From positions 1 through 64,000 of the forward strand of contig NZ_SMTF01000003.1 of the NCBI RefSeq assembly GCF_004357985.1: a DNA stretch of 64,000 nt, in the 5' to 3' direction. Positions 27,327 to 35,411 of the stretch are shown here, piece by piece (within the stretch, counting starts at the first letter, position 1; the number at the start of each line of letters is the position of its first letter). Position numbers and translations under genes: made by a program. This stretch comes from Luteimonas aestuarii (GTDB lineage: Bacteria > Pseudomonadota > Gammaproteobacteria > Xanthomonadales > Xanthomonadaceae). Below the pieces are notes generated by a model. The model did not search any database, was not told the DNA's origin, and was given only the letters and a program-made list of their open reading frames with translations.

Positions 27327-28001
27327 TCAATCCTGCGAACGTTTCGTCGCGACCTTCGCGCCGTCGGCGAAGTCCGCGATGCGCCAGAGGTACAGGCTGG
27401 CGTAGGTGCGGTACGGGCCCCAGGCCTCGCCGCGTGCCAGCAGTTCCTTGGGCGTCGGCAGCACGTCGGCGCGATCGACGCGCTGCGCGCCCTTGCGGAT
27501 GCCCAGGTCGTCGATCGGCAGCACGTCGGGGCGACCCAGGCGGAACATCAGCATCATTTCCACCGTCCAGCGGCCGATGCCGCGGATCGGGGTGAGCGCG
27601 GCGACGATGTCGTCGTGGTGCAGCACCGACATCTGCCTCAAGGTCGGGATTTCGCCACGAGCCTCGCGCGCCGCGAGGTCCCGGAGCGCCAGCGTCTTGT
27701 TTCCCGACACCCCACAGGCGCGCAGTGCCACGTCGTCGATCCGCGCCAGGGTGTCATGGTGCAACCGGCTGCTGCCGATGGCCGCCTCGACGCGACCGAC
27801 GATGGTCGCCGCCGCCTTGCCGCTGAGCTGTTGGTAGAGGATGGCGCGCGCCAGTGCATCCACCGGATCGAACGGCTTGCGCCAGCGCGGCTCCGGCGCG
27901 ATCACGCCGATGCGCTTCATCCACGCGCCCAGCGTGCGGTCGCGGCGCGCCAGGTACGCAAACGCCGCATCGGTATCGAACCCGCGCGCGTGCCGGGGCA
28001 T
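27327..28001 (-). CDS. DNA-3-methyladenine glycosylase (HhH-GPD type)
   Basis: A 224-residue DNA repair glycosylase that removes alkylated bases. The helix-hairpin-helix is TPIRGIGRWTVEMMLMF, with the catalytic Asp in LPIDDLGIRKG. DALARAILYQQLSGKAAATI is the usual N-terminal motif, and WGPYRTYASLYLWR the C-terminal one. It is shorter than E. coli AlkA (282), lacking its N-terminal domain, like the yeast Mag1/Mag-type enzymes. The ATG at 28001 was preferred over an upstream start that would overlap the DUF423 gene. Confidence 0.9.
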   Translation of the reverse strand: MPRHARGFDTDAAFAYLARRDRTLGAWMKRIGVIAPEPRWRKPFDPVDALARAILYQQLSGKAAATIVGRVEAAIGSSRLHHDTLARIDDVALRACGVSGNKTLALRDLAAREARGEIPTLRQMSVLHHDDIVAALTPIRGIGRWTVEMMLMFRLGRPDVLPIDDLGIRKGAQRVDRADVLPTPKELLARGEAWGPYRTYASLYLWRIADFADGAKVATKRSQD

Positions 28002-28005
28002 CGGC

Positions 28006-28377
28006 TCAGCGCCGCAAGGCCGAGACGGCAAACAACAGCCATCCCGACATCGTGAGCAGGCCGCCCCAGGGTGCGAAGAACGATGGGCCGCCGAACAGAT
28101 GCCTCGAAACCAGCGCGCCGGCGAACAGCAGCGTGCCCAGCAGCAACGCAATCAACGACACCATCTCAAGTGTGTCGCGCACCGCGCGGCCGACGACCGC
28201 CAGCGCAATACCGTGGCCGAACGCAAACGCGGCCGCGGTCTGCAACGCGGCACGCGCACCGCCATCGGCGGCGTGCGCCGCGTAGGCCGACAAGCCCACC
28301 GACGTGCTTGCGAGCAGCGCGCCCGCGGCAACAAGTGCGCCCACGTGGCGCGCGTGGCGACCCGCTCCAACCGTCAT
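28006..28377 (-). CDS. DUF423 membrane protein
   Basis: A 123-residue protein with four membrane helices, as in the YwdK/DUF423 family: LVAAGALLASTSVGLSAYAA with the conserved YAAHA, then LQTAAAFAFGHGIALAVVG, VSLIALLLGTLLFAGALVS with SRH, and WGGLLTMSGWLLFAVSALR. The function is unknown. The ATG at 28377 is preceded by GGGAG; an ATG at 28389 is also possible. The glycosylase gene begins four bases after its stop. Confidence 0.85.
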   Translation of the reverse strand: MTVGAGRHARHVGALVAAGALLASTSVGLSAYAAHAADGGARAALQTAAAFAFGHGIALAVVGRAVRDTLEMVSLIALLLGTLLFAGALVSRHLFGGPSFFAPWGGLLTMSGWLLFAVSALRR

Positions 28378-28459
28378 GCGCACTCCCATGCGAATTCCGA
28401 CAGACCTCGCCACGGGCTGCCGCCGCGCGGACGCGGGAACAGGCATCCCGTCAACGCAA

Positions 28460-28487
28460 CGAGCCGCACCCTCACGGATGCGGCTCG
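28460..28487 (-). terminator. Hairpin after the SRPBCC/GyrI-like gene
   Basis: CGAGCCGCA (28460-28468) and TGCGGCTCG (28479-28487) form a perfect 9-bp stem with a 10-base loop, followed on the minus strand by TTGCGTT. It lies 37 bases beyond the stop of the gene at 28524-29729. The T-tract is weak. Confidence 0.55.
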
Positions 28488-28523
28488 CAGTTGCAACACG
28501 CGACGGAAACTCCGCGCCTTCGC

Positions 28524-29729
28524 TTACTCGGCAGCTTCCGCTGGCGCCTCGACGGGCGCTGCTGCCGGCGCGGCCGGCGCCACCGGGGCATTGCGGTCGC
28601 GCAGCGGCCAGTAGACCTCGTACTCGCCTTCGGCGGTAAACGCGGCGTCGATGCCGTTGACGTAATACTCGTACGGGCGACCGGCCGCCTCGTGTCCGTG
28701 CGTCATCGCCCAGGCACGCAGCGCGTTGCGCACGTTCTCCAGCTCGGCCATGTAACCCGTGTACAGCGCGCGCGCCGCACGACCCGGCTCGGTGCGCTCG
28801 TACTTGACGGTCTCCGGCAGGTCCAGGCCGGTGAGCTCGCCATCGTTGGCAGCGATCGGCTGTGCAGCGGCGGCCTCTTCGCCCTCGGCACCCGTGCTGC
28901 GTGCCGTTCCACCGGACGCCTTGCGGCGCACCGGCTGGGCCACGTCGAAGATATAGGCTTCACGACCCAGCTCGGACGTCACGATGCGCATCGGGCCGGC
29001 AGGTTCGAGGTTGTTGGCGTCCATCGCGCGCTTGATCCACTCGCTGTTGGCCTCCATCGATTCCTTGATCTTCTGGTTGTTGCGGTCGACGGCACCGGCA
29101 AACACCACGAGCAGGTTCTCGGCGGGACGGTCGACGGTCGACATGTCGCGCAGCTTGCTGCCTTCGACGCGGTAGTCGACGTTGGGCACCTGGGCCAGCA
29201 TGGTGGACAGGCGGCGCATGCCGATCTTCATGTCCTCGCCCACGCTGCTGCGCACGTACATGCCGGCATAGCGACCCAGCAGGTTCCAGCCGTAATCGAC
29301 GTGGTAGCGCTGGGTGATCTCGATGTTGCGGTTGTTGCGGCCGGTGCCGCGGAGGGTGAAGTCCATGCGCTTGTCGCTGCCGACGGCGGGCGACTCGATG
29401 GCGTAGACCACGCGGTTGCCCGGGTCGCTTTCCACGATCTCCCAGGCGCCCTTGCCGATGGCGCGCTCGTCGGACTCGTAGGACAGGCGCGCACCGACGC
29501 CCTCTTCCGGGCCACTGCGCTCGACCCTCATCTGCGGGTCGCGCAGCATGATGGGATTCCACTCGCCGAAGCGACGGAAGCTGTTGAGCGTGTCGAACAC
29601 GATGGTGCGCTGGCGATTGGTTTCCGACTGCTCAACCAGGGTACGGCTGGACGGGAGAAACACAGCAACGAGCACGAACAGCACGGCGACAATCGCCATG
29701 GAAATCAGGATCTCGTACAAACGGGTCAT
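28524..29729 (-). CDS. Membrane-anchored SRPBCC plus GyrI-like domain protein
   Basis: A 401-residue protein. One N-terminal membrane helix (MAIVAVLFVLVAVFLP) anchors a polyketide-cyclase/SRPBCC domain (about residues 40-175: FDTLNSFRRFGEWNPIML, GAWEIVESDPGNRVVYAIES). The C-terminal half (TVDRPAENLLVVFAGAVDRN to YEVYWPLRD) resembles the GyrI-like small-molecule-binding fold. An Ala/Pro-rich tail ends the protein. It probably binds a hydrophobic ligand at the membrane; none is known. Spaced Ala-Glu-rich and charged linkers separate the parts. Confidence 0.78.
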   Translation of the reverse strand: MTRLYEILISMAIVAVLFVLVAVFLPSSRTLVEQSETNRQRTIVFDTLNSFRRFGEWNPIMLRDPQMRVERSGPEEGVGARLSYESDERAIGKGAWEIVESDPGNRVVYAIESPAVGSDKRMDFTLRGTGRNNRNIEITQRYHVDYGWNLLGRYAGMYVRSSVGEDMKIGMRRLSTMLAQVPNVDYRVEGSKLRDMSTVDRPAENLLVVFAGAVDRNNQKIKESMEANSEWIKRAMDANNLEPAGPMRIVTSELGREAYIFDVAQPVRRKASGGTARSTGAEGEEAAAAQPIAANDGELTGLDLPETVKYERTEPGRAARALYTGYMAELENVRNALRAWAMTHGHEAAGRPYEYYVNGIDAAFTAEGEYEVYWPLRDRNAPVAPAAPAAAPVEAPAEAAE

Positions 29730-29905
29730 TCAGGATTCTCCAGAACCAATCCGGGCCGCCATCAGGCACCAGTCGGCAATGCTAGCAAGTTGCGCCGGAG
29801 CGGGCGAGCCATCCGGTCATCTTCCGCCACTACCCGCCCTGGCCACTCGTGAAAAAGTCGTTAGCCGCAGGCGTGCCTCGGGGAGATGGCATGGGTTCGC
29901 GGCCA

Positions 29906-29970
29906 TCACGCCAACTGCAATTCGAACGCTTCGAGCACCGTGCGGGCATGGCCGCGGCCCCCGGTTTGCA
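29906..29970 (-). pseudogene. Ghost of the 3' end of a response regulator gene
   Basis: On the minus strand this reads GRGHARTVLEAFELQLA followed by a stop (TGA, 29906-29908). It matches the last residues of the response regulator encoded next door (RDRTRAVLKAFELQLV, then stop). Upstream of about 20 codons the similarity is lost. It lies in the 328-base gap between the GyrI-like gene and the response regulator gene, which holds nothing else I can support. Confidence 0.55.
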
Positions 29971-30057
29971 CAGGCTGAGGCGGCAGCGTTCACGAAGCAC
30001 CGCCTCGTGCTGCGGCGAACGCACGCCGCGCTGCGGCGGCCCCGGCATCCTGTCCCT

Positions 30058-30699
30058 TCAGACGAGTTGCAGCTCGAAGGCTTTCAACACCGCCCGGGTG
30101 CGGTCACGGACGCCAAGTTTGCTGAGGATGTTGGACACGTGGTTCTTGATCGTGCCCTCGGCTACGCCCAGTGAATTGGCGATTTCCTTGTTGGAGAACC
30201 CGCCCGCCATCAGCCGCAGGATCTCGGTCTCGCGGTCGGTCAGCGGATCCGGCCGGTCGAGGCTGACGAAGTCGTTGCGCATGTGCTCCAGCCCCGACAG
30301 CAGGCGCTGGGTGACCGCCGGCTGCACCAGCGAGCCCCCGCCGGCGACCGTGCGGATCGCGCCCACCAGCTGTTCCAGCGACACATCCTTCAGCAGGTAA
30401 CCCTTGGCGCCGGCCTTCATGCCGGCCAGTACCAGTTGGTCGTCGTCGAACGTGGTCAGGATGATGGTCGGCGGCAGGGCATCGGCCTTGGACAGAGCCT
30501 GCAGCGCCTCCAGTCCGGACATCACCGGCATGCGCATGTCCATCAGCACCACGTCGGGGCGGACCTGGGGCACCAGTTCGACCGCCTGCTTGCCATCGGC
30601 CGCCTCGGCGACCACTTCGATGCCGCCGTCCAGCGCCAGCAGGGACTTGATGCCCTGGCGCACCAGGGTCTGGTCGTCGACCAGGCAGACACGGATCAT
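30058..30699 (-). CDS. NarL/LuxR-family response regulator
   Basis: A 213-residue two-component response regulator. The receiver has the acidic pair DD at residues 8-9, phospho-acceptor D54 in VVLMDMRMP, the Thr of IILTTFDDD and the Lys in GYLLKDVS. The output domain is a LuxR-type helix-turn-helix: LTDRETEILRLMAGGFSNKE and GVAEGTIKNHVSNILSKLG. It is most like DesR/YdfI regulators. Its start overlaps the stop of the adjacent histidine kinase by four bases, so the two form one operon. Confidence 0.93.
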   Translation of the reverse strand: MIRVCLVDDQTLVRQGIKSLLALDGGIEVVAEAADGKQAVELVPQVRPDVVLMDMRMPVMSGLEALQALSKADALPPTIILTTFDDDQLVLAGMKAGAKGYLLKDVSLEQLVGAIRTVAGGGSLVQPAVTQRLLSGLEHMRNDFVSLDRPDPLTDRETEILRLMAGGFSNKEIANSLGVAEGTIKNHVSNILSKLGVRDRTRAVLKAFELQLV

Positions 30700-31964
30700 G
30701 GGGCCTCCACGGCGGTCGTTGATGTTGTCGGGGAATGGGTGGCCGGGGCAGGCATCGGCCCGGCCTGGCGCGGTGGCGCCAGCGGCACGGATGCCGGGAG
30801 GGCGTCGTCGTCCAGCGGCAGGCGCAGGCGCACCGAGAAGCCGTTGCCGGGCGAGGTTTCCACCTGCAGCGTGCCACCGTGCGCAGCCAGCCGCTCGCGC
30901 ATGCCCAGCAGTCCGTTGCCGGCGGTGGCCAGCTCGGCGCCGCGGCCGTCGTCCCAGGCCTCCAGCGTCACCACGCCGCCGCTGCGCCGGTAGCTCAGCC
31001 GCAGGGTGGACGCCTCGGCATGGCGCACGGCATTGGTGATGATCTCCTGGGTGCAGCGCAGCAGGACGTGGGCGCGCTCGGGATCGTCCAGCAGGAACAC
31101 TTGCGGCATGTCCATGTCGATGCGCAGCCCGGGGACGTTCTCGCCCAGCGGCAGGAGGGTGGCGCGCATGTCGATGGCGTCATCGTCGCGCAGGCGGCTG
31201 ACCGCCTCGCGCACGTCGCTGAGCAGCAGCTTGGCCAGCGTATGCGCCTGCGATACGTGCTCCTTGGCCTGCCCGCGCACCAGGTGGTTGGCGACTTCCA
31301 GGTTCAGGCTGAGCGCCGTGAGATGGTGGCCCAGCAGATCATGCAGTTCACGGGAGATGCGGGTGCGCTCGTTCACGCGCACGCTCTCGGCCAGCAGCGC
31401 CCGGGTGGCGCGGAGTTCGGCGTTCAGGCGCCGCTGCTCCTCCCGCGCCTGCGCCTGCTGGCGTGCCACCAGCCCGGTGACATAGGCGAAGCCGGTGAAG
31501 CCGACGTACAGCGCCGCCTGCAGCACTGCCTCACCCCAGGTGAAGCCCAGCCCACGCACGTACACGGGGATGATCACCACCTCGCACAGCACCAGCAGGG
31601 CAATGCCCGAGCGCAGCGGCATCAGCCACGGCAGCACGCAGGCCACGACCATCAGCAGGATGCTGCCCAAGCCGCTCTGGCTGTAGTAACTGATCGCGAT
31701 GGCGCTGCCGGCCAGCACGACCACCAGCGGCAGGTCGAACAGGCTGATCCGGCGTTTGCCGAGGTCGCGGGTCAACCACGCGTAACACAGGCCGAAGGCC
31801 CCCCACGCCGCCCAGGTCCGCCAGCTGTCGAGCAGCCACAGTGGATGTGGCGCAATCGCTTCCTGTGCCGGCAGTGACAGCAGCAGCAACGGCAACCCGA
31901 TCACGCCCCACGTGAACAGGCCGGCGTAGCGCAGCAGGCGGTTGTGGTCGAAGCGCGAGAGCAT
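30696..31964 (-). CDS. Sensor histidine kinase, HisKA_3 (DesK/NarX-like)
   Basis: A 422-residue membrane kinase. Residues 10-165 carry about five or six membrane helices with almost no periplasmic domain, the DesK-like arrangement for sensing the membrane itself. The phospho-acceptor His lies in RTRISRELHDLLGHHLTALS, and the ATPase in EIITNAVRHAEAS (N box), EAWDDGRG and GNGLLGMRERLAAHGG (G box). A Pro/Ala/Thr-rich tail of about 35 residues follows. The ATG at 31964 fits the first helix; ATGs further upstream overlap the divergent GNAT gene's leader. Confidence 0.92.
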   Translation of the reverse strand: MLSRFDHNRLLRYAGLFTWGVIGLPLLLLSLPAQEAIAPHPLWLLDSWRTWAAWGAFGLCYAWLTRDLGKRRISLFDLPLVVVLAGSAIAISYYSQSGLGSILLMVVACVLPWLMPLRSGIALLVLCEVVIIPVYVRGLGFTWGEAVLQAALYVGFTGFAYVTGLVARQQAQAREEQRRLNAELRATRALLAESVRVNERTRISRELHDLLGHHLTALSLNLEVANHLVRGQAKEHVSQAHTLAKLLLSDVREAVSRLRDDDAIDMRATLLPLGENVPGLRIDMDMPQVFLLDDPERAHVLLRCTQEIITNAVRHAEASTLRLSYRRSGGVVTLEAWDDGRGAELATAGNGLLGMRERLAAHGGTLQVETSPGNGFSVRLRLPLDDDALPASVPLAPPRQAGPMPAPATHSPTTSTTAVEAP

Positions 31965-32163
31965 GGCGACATGGTAGGCGCAAAGCCCCTGCGCGACAGC
32001 GCCTAAAGTCATGCCGCCGTCGGCCCGCGGTGCCCCCTGCCCGCTGTGCCATGCGATAATCCCGCCAACGCGGTGCCACGGCCGCTCCTTCGCGTCGTGG
32101 CCGTTACCGCCTTGGGGCGGCTTGCCCGCCGCCATCCGGAAGCAGCACCCCCTGGAGTCAGGA

Positions 32164-32751
32164 ATGTCGATTGCCGTCCGCGACGTGCGCGAGCACGAGC
32201 TGGATTCCATCCTCGCCCTCAACAACGCCGCAGGCCCCGCCATCCTGCCGCTGGATGTCGACCGCCTCCGCCGCTTCTACGACCACGCCGAATACTTCCG
32301 CATCGCCGAACGCGATGGCGCCCTCGTCGGGTTCCTGGTCGGCTTCGGTTCCGGCGCGCGTCACGACAGCAGCAACTTCCGCTGGTTCAGCGAGCGTCAC
32401 CAGGATTTCTTCTACATCGACCGCGTGGTGGTCTCCAGCCGTCGCCGCGGCGGCGGCGTGGGCCGCGCGTTCTATGCCGACGTGCAGAGCTATGCCGAGC
32501 TGCGCTATCCGCTGCTGGCCTGCGAAGTGTTCCTGGAGCACGACAACGACCCCGTGCGCCTGTTCCACGGCAGCTTCGGCTTCCGAGAGGTCGGGCAGAA
32601 CATCATGGAAAGCGGCATCCGCGCCTCGATGCTGACCAAGGACATGAGCTGCAGCTACGACTGGGTGCGGCAGCGCTATGGCGACACGCTGCCCGACGCC
32701 GACTGGCTGGTGCGCCCGCGCAACGTGGCCGGCGCGGAGGTGGGCGCATGA
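32164..32751 (+). CDS. GNAT family N-acetyltransferase
   Basis: A 195-residue acetyltransferase. FFYIDRVVVSSRRRGGGVGR is the strand and acetyl-CoA-binding loop (R-R-G-G-G-V-G-R), and EVFLEHDNDPVRLFHGSFGF is the following conserved region with its N-x-x-x-x-x-F-x-x-x-G-F pattern. The type is annotated in many bacteria as a predicted acetyltransferase without known substrate. A CAGGA ribosome binding site lies a few bases before the ATG. Its stop overlaps the minC start (ATGA), an unusual partner for a Min operon. Confidence 0.85.
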   Translation: MSIAVRDVREHELDSILALNNAAGPAILPLDVDRLRRFYDHAEYFRIAERDGALVGFLVGFGSGARHDSSNFRWFSERHQDFFYIDRVVVSSRRRGGGVGRAFYADVQSYAELRYPLLACEVFLEHDNDPVRLFHGSFGFREVGQNIMESGIRASMLTKDMSCSYDWVRQRYGDTLPDADWLVRPRNVAGAEVGA

Positions 32752-33533
32752 GCACCCCAGCACCTGCAATGGATTACGAACCGGCGGGCGAGCTGAAGAT
32801 CGGCCAGGTCGGCATCGCCAACCTGCGCGTGCGCACGCTGGACGTTGAGCGGCTGGCCGGCGAGATGCGCGACCGCGTTGCGCGTGCACCCAAGCTGTTC
32901 GCCCGCGCCGCGGTGATCCTCGATTTCGGCGGCCTGGCGGGCACGCCCGACGCGGCCACGGCCCGCAAGCTGGTCGATGCCCTGCGCGATGCCGGCGTGC
33001 TGCCCGTGGCGCTGGCCTGGGGCAGCGGCGACAACGAGAAGCTGGCGGTCGAACTCGGCCTGCCGCTGCTGGCCAAGTTCCGCGCCCAGTACGAGCGCGC
33101 CGATGGCACCGTCCCGGCCGATGCGCCGGCGCCGGCCGCGCGCAAACCCGAGCCGGCACCGGAAGCGCCCGCCCGCGCCCCGGCGACTTCCGGCAGCGGC
33201 GGCCAGCCCGGCCTGGTCCAGGTCGCGCCGGTCCGCTCCGGCCAGCAGGTCTATGCCGACAACCGTGACCTGACGGTGCTCTCGACGGTCGGCGCCGGTG
33301 CCGAGGTGATCGCGGACGGCTCGATCCACATCTACGGCCCGTTGCGCGGTCGCGCCCTGGCCGGCGCGCAGGGCAACGAGAAGGCGCGCATCTTCTGCCG
33401 CGCGTTCCACGCGGAACTCGTCGCCGTGGCCGGGCACTACAAAGTGCTGGAAGATATCCCGAAGGACCTGCACGGCAAGCCGGTGCAGGTCTGGCTGGAC
33501 AACGAAGAACTCAAGATCGCCGCACTGGATTGA
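32748..33533 (+). CDS. minC: Septum site-determining protein MinC
   Basis: Inhibits FtsZ ring assembly away from midcell, together with MinD. The 261-residue protein has the MinC N-terminal domain (LKIGQVGIANLRVRTLDVER, AVILDFGGL), an Ala/Pro-rich linker (residues 122-150), and the C-terminal beta-helix domain (RSGQQVYADNRDLTVLSTVG, GSIHIYGPLRGRALAGAQGN, ARIFCRAFHAELVAVAGHY), which binds MinD. The linker is longer than in E. coli. It is the first of minCDE, with 25 bases before minD. Confidence 0.96.
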   Translation: MSTPAPAMDYEPAGELKIGQVGIANLRVRTLDVERLAGEMRDRVARAPKLFARAAVILDFGGLAGTPDAATARKLVDALRDAGVLPVALAWGSGDNEKLAVELGLPLLAKFRAQYERADGTVPADAPAPAARKPEPAPEAPARAPATSGSGGQPGLVQVAPVRSGQQVYADNRDLTVLSTVGAGAEVIADGSIHIYGPLRGRALAGAQGNEKARIFCRAFHAELVAVAGHYKVLEDIPKDLHGKPVQVWLDNEELKIAALD

Positions 33534-33558
33534 CGGCGACACCACCAGGAGACGTGTT

Positions 33559-34368
33559 TTGGCAGAAATCATCGTAGTCACCTCGGGCAAGGGCGGCGTG
33601 GGCAAGACCACCACCAGCGCCAGCCTCGCCAATGGACTCGCGCGCAAGGGCAAGAAGGTCGCGGTCATCGACTTCGACGTCGGCCTGCGCAACCTCGACC
33701 TGATCATGGGCTGCGAGCGCCGCGTGGTGTACGACTTCGTCAACGTCGTCCAGGGCGAGGCCTCGTTGCGGCAGGCCCTGATCAAGGACAAGCGCTTCGA
33801 GAACCTGTACGTGCTGGCCGCGTCGCAGACCCGCGACAAGGACGCGCTGACCAAGGAAGGCGTGGAGAAGGTGCTCAAGGACCTGGCCGACGACGGCTTC
33901 GAATACATCGTCTGCGACTCGCCTGCCGGCATCGAGAAAGGCGCGTTCCTGGCGATGTACTTCGCCGACCAGGCGGTGGTGGTTGTCAACCCGGAAGTCT
34001 CGTCCGTGCGCGACTCCGACCGCATCCTCGGGCTGCTGTCGTCGAAGACGCGCAAGGCCGAAGCCGGCGAGCGCGTCAAGGAATTCCTGCTGCTGACCCG
34101 CTACAACCCGGCGCGCGTGGAAAAGGGCGAGATGCTCTCGATCACCGACGTCGAGGAAGTGCTGGGGCTTAAGACCATCGGCGTGATCCCGGAATCGTCC
34201 GATGTGCTGGATGCCTCCAACAAGGGCGAACCGGTGATCCTGGATGCCGAATCCAACGCCGGCCAGGCCTACGACGATGCCGTCGCCCGCCTGCTGGGCG
34301 AAGACCGGCCGATGCGCTTCACCCAGGCCGAGAAGAAGGGTTTCTTCAACAAGCTCTTCGGGGGTTGA
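33559..34368 (+). CDS. minD: Septum site-determining protein MinD
   Basis: Membrane-bound ATPase of the ParA/MinD group that carries MinC and oscillates under MinE control. The 269-residue protein has the deviant Walker A GKGGVGKTT (residues 10-18), the switch DFDVGLRNLDL and CDSPAGIEKGA, and a C-terminal amphipathic membrane-targeting helix (AEKKGFFNKLFGG). The start codon is TTG at 33559, with AGGAG ten bases upstream; no ATG lies in a suitable place. Confidence 0.97.
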   Translation: MAEIIVVTSGKGGVGKTTTSASLANGLARKGKKVAVIDFDVGLRNLDLIMGCERRVVYDFVNVVQGEASLRQALIKDKRFENLYVLAASQTRDKDALTKEGVEKVLKDLADDGFEYIVCDSPAGIEKGAFLAMYFADQAVVVVNPEVSSVRDSDRILGLLSSKTRKAEAGERVKEFLLLTRYNPARVEKGEMLSITDVEEVLGLKTIGVIPESSDVLDASNKGEPVILDAESNAGQAYDDAVARLLGEDRPMRFTQAEKKGFFNKLFGG

Positions 34369-34371
34369 GGC

Positions 34372-34629
34372 ATGGGACTGTTCGATTTCCTGACCGCCAA
34401 GAAGACCTCCACCGCATCCATCGCCAAGGAGCGCCTGCGCATCATCGTCGCGCAGGAGCGCAGCACCCGCGGCGCGCCGGATTACCTGCCGCTGCTGCAG
34501 CGCGAGCTGCTGGAAGTGATCCGCAAGTACGTCAGCATCGACGCCGAAGCAGTCAAGGTGGACCTGGTCAAGGACGGCGACCACGACGTGCTCGACATCT
34601 CGGTCGCGCTGCCCGAAGGCAAGGCCTGA
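34372..34629 (+). CDS. minE: Cell division topological specificity factor MinE
   Basis: Stimulates MinD ATPase and places the Min oscillation. The 85-residue protein has the membrane-targeting start [11 protein letters not shown], the MinD-binding helix [17 protein letters not shown] and the dimerisation part [17 protein letters not shown]. It starts three bases after the minD stop. A GC-rich hairpin GGCGGGC/GCCCGCC (34635-34651) follows the stop but has no T-tract, so I do not list it as a terminator. Confidence 0.97.
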   Translation: MGLFDFLTAKKTSTASIAKERLRIIVAQERSTRGAPDYLPLLQRELLEVIRKYVSIDAEAVKVDLVKDGDHDVLDISVALPEGKA

Positions 34630-34679
34630 TCCCCGGCGGGCCCTGCCCGCCCTGTCCGCGCCCGCAACCCGCAAGCCGC

Positions 34680-35174
34680 ATGTCCGCGCCCCCCTCGCCC
34701 CTGCCCGATGCGGATGTCGAGGTCCTTCGCGTCCGCGATGTCTCGTCCGATGCGCTGGCGGCACTGCTCGCAGGCCATGGCCTGCAGCTGGCCCACGTGG
34801 CCGACGACGCGCCGATCCCCGGCAGTTACTGGGGCGAGCCCGAGGCCGGGCTGGTCGGTACCACCGTGCATGCGCGCGGCGACACGCCGGTGCACTCGCT
34901 GCTGCACGAAGCCTGCCACCTGATCGTGATGCCGCCGGAGCGGCGCATGCACGTGCATACCGACGCCACCGATTCGGTGCCGGAGGAAGACGCCACCTGC
35001 TGCCTGCAGATCATCCTTGCCGACGCCGTCCCCGGCGTGGGCCGCGAGCGATTGATGGCCGACATGGACGCCTGGGGCTACAGCTTCCGGCTGGGCTCGG
35101 CGAAGGCGTGGTTCGAGGAAGATGCCGAGGACGCCCGGGCGTTCCTCGCCGAACGCGGTCTGCCGCATCGGTAG
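34680..35174 (+). CDS. Uncharacterised protein with a HExxH motif
   Basis: A 164-residue protein of no family I can name. LLHEACHLIVMPPERRM holds H-E-A-C-H, the zinc-binding signature of zincin metallopeptidases, followed by EEDATCCLQIILA, where a Glu could be a third ligand. It has no signal peptide. The end (WFEEDAEDARAFLAERGLPH) is echoed in a ghost copy at 35234-35308. It stands 50 bases after minE. The motif may be real or chance; the compact size resembles minimal zincin-like proteins with unknown substrates. Confidence 0.68.
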   Translation: MSAPPSPLPDADVEVLRVRDVSSDALAALLAGHGLQLAHVADDAPIPGSYWGEPEAGLVGTTVHARGDTPVHSLLHEACHLIVMPPERRMHVHTDATDSVPEEDATCCLQIILADAVPGVGRERLMADMDAWGYSFRLGSAKAWFEEDAEDARAFLAERGLPHR

Positions 35175-35233
35175 TCCCGACGTCCGGATTGTCACGCGCT
35201 GCGGCGCGCTCGTTTCTCCGCCAGCCACGCTGG

Positions 35234-35308
35234 CCGGCGGCGCGGTTCGAGCACGATCCCGAAGGCGCCCGCGCGTTCCTCGCAACGCGTGGACTGCGGC
35301 ACGCCTGA
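35234..35308 (+). pseudogene. Ghost of the 3' end of the HExxH protein gene
   Basis: In one frame this reads RFEHDPEGARAFLATRGLRH-A and stops at 35308, matching the last residues of the preceding protein (WFEEDAEDARAFLAERGLPH-R). The bases also match at most positions over about 75 nt. No start or upstream homologous part is visible. It lies in the 237-base gap before the M2 peptidase gene. Confidence 0.6.
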
Positions 35309-35411
35309 ATCCCCCTGCCCACGGCGCCCGCGCCTTCCCACACTTGCGGGCGCCCGCCCGACGGCACTAGCCTCAGCGGTTCCAGCGCACACCGCGTCCG
35401 AAGGAACCGCC

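Noticed and set aside
29830..30048. 72-codon minus-strand frame in the gap before the response regulator
   Set aside because: The ghost of the response regulator end is in a different frame of the same DNA, and this frame has no motif or ribosome binding site.
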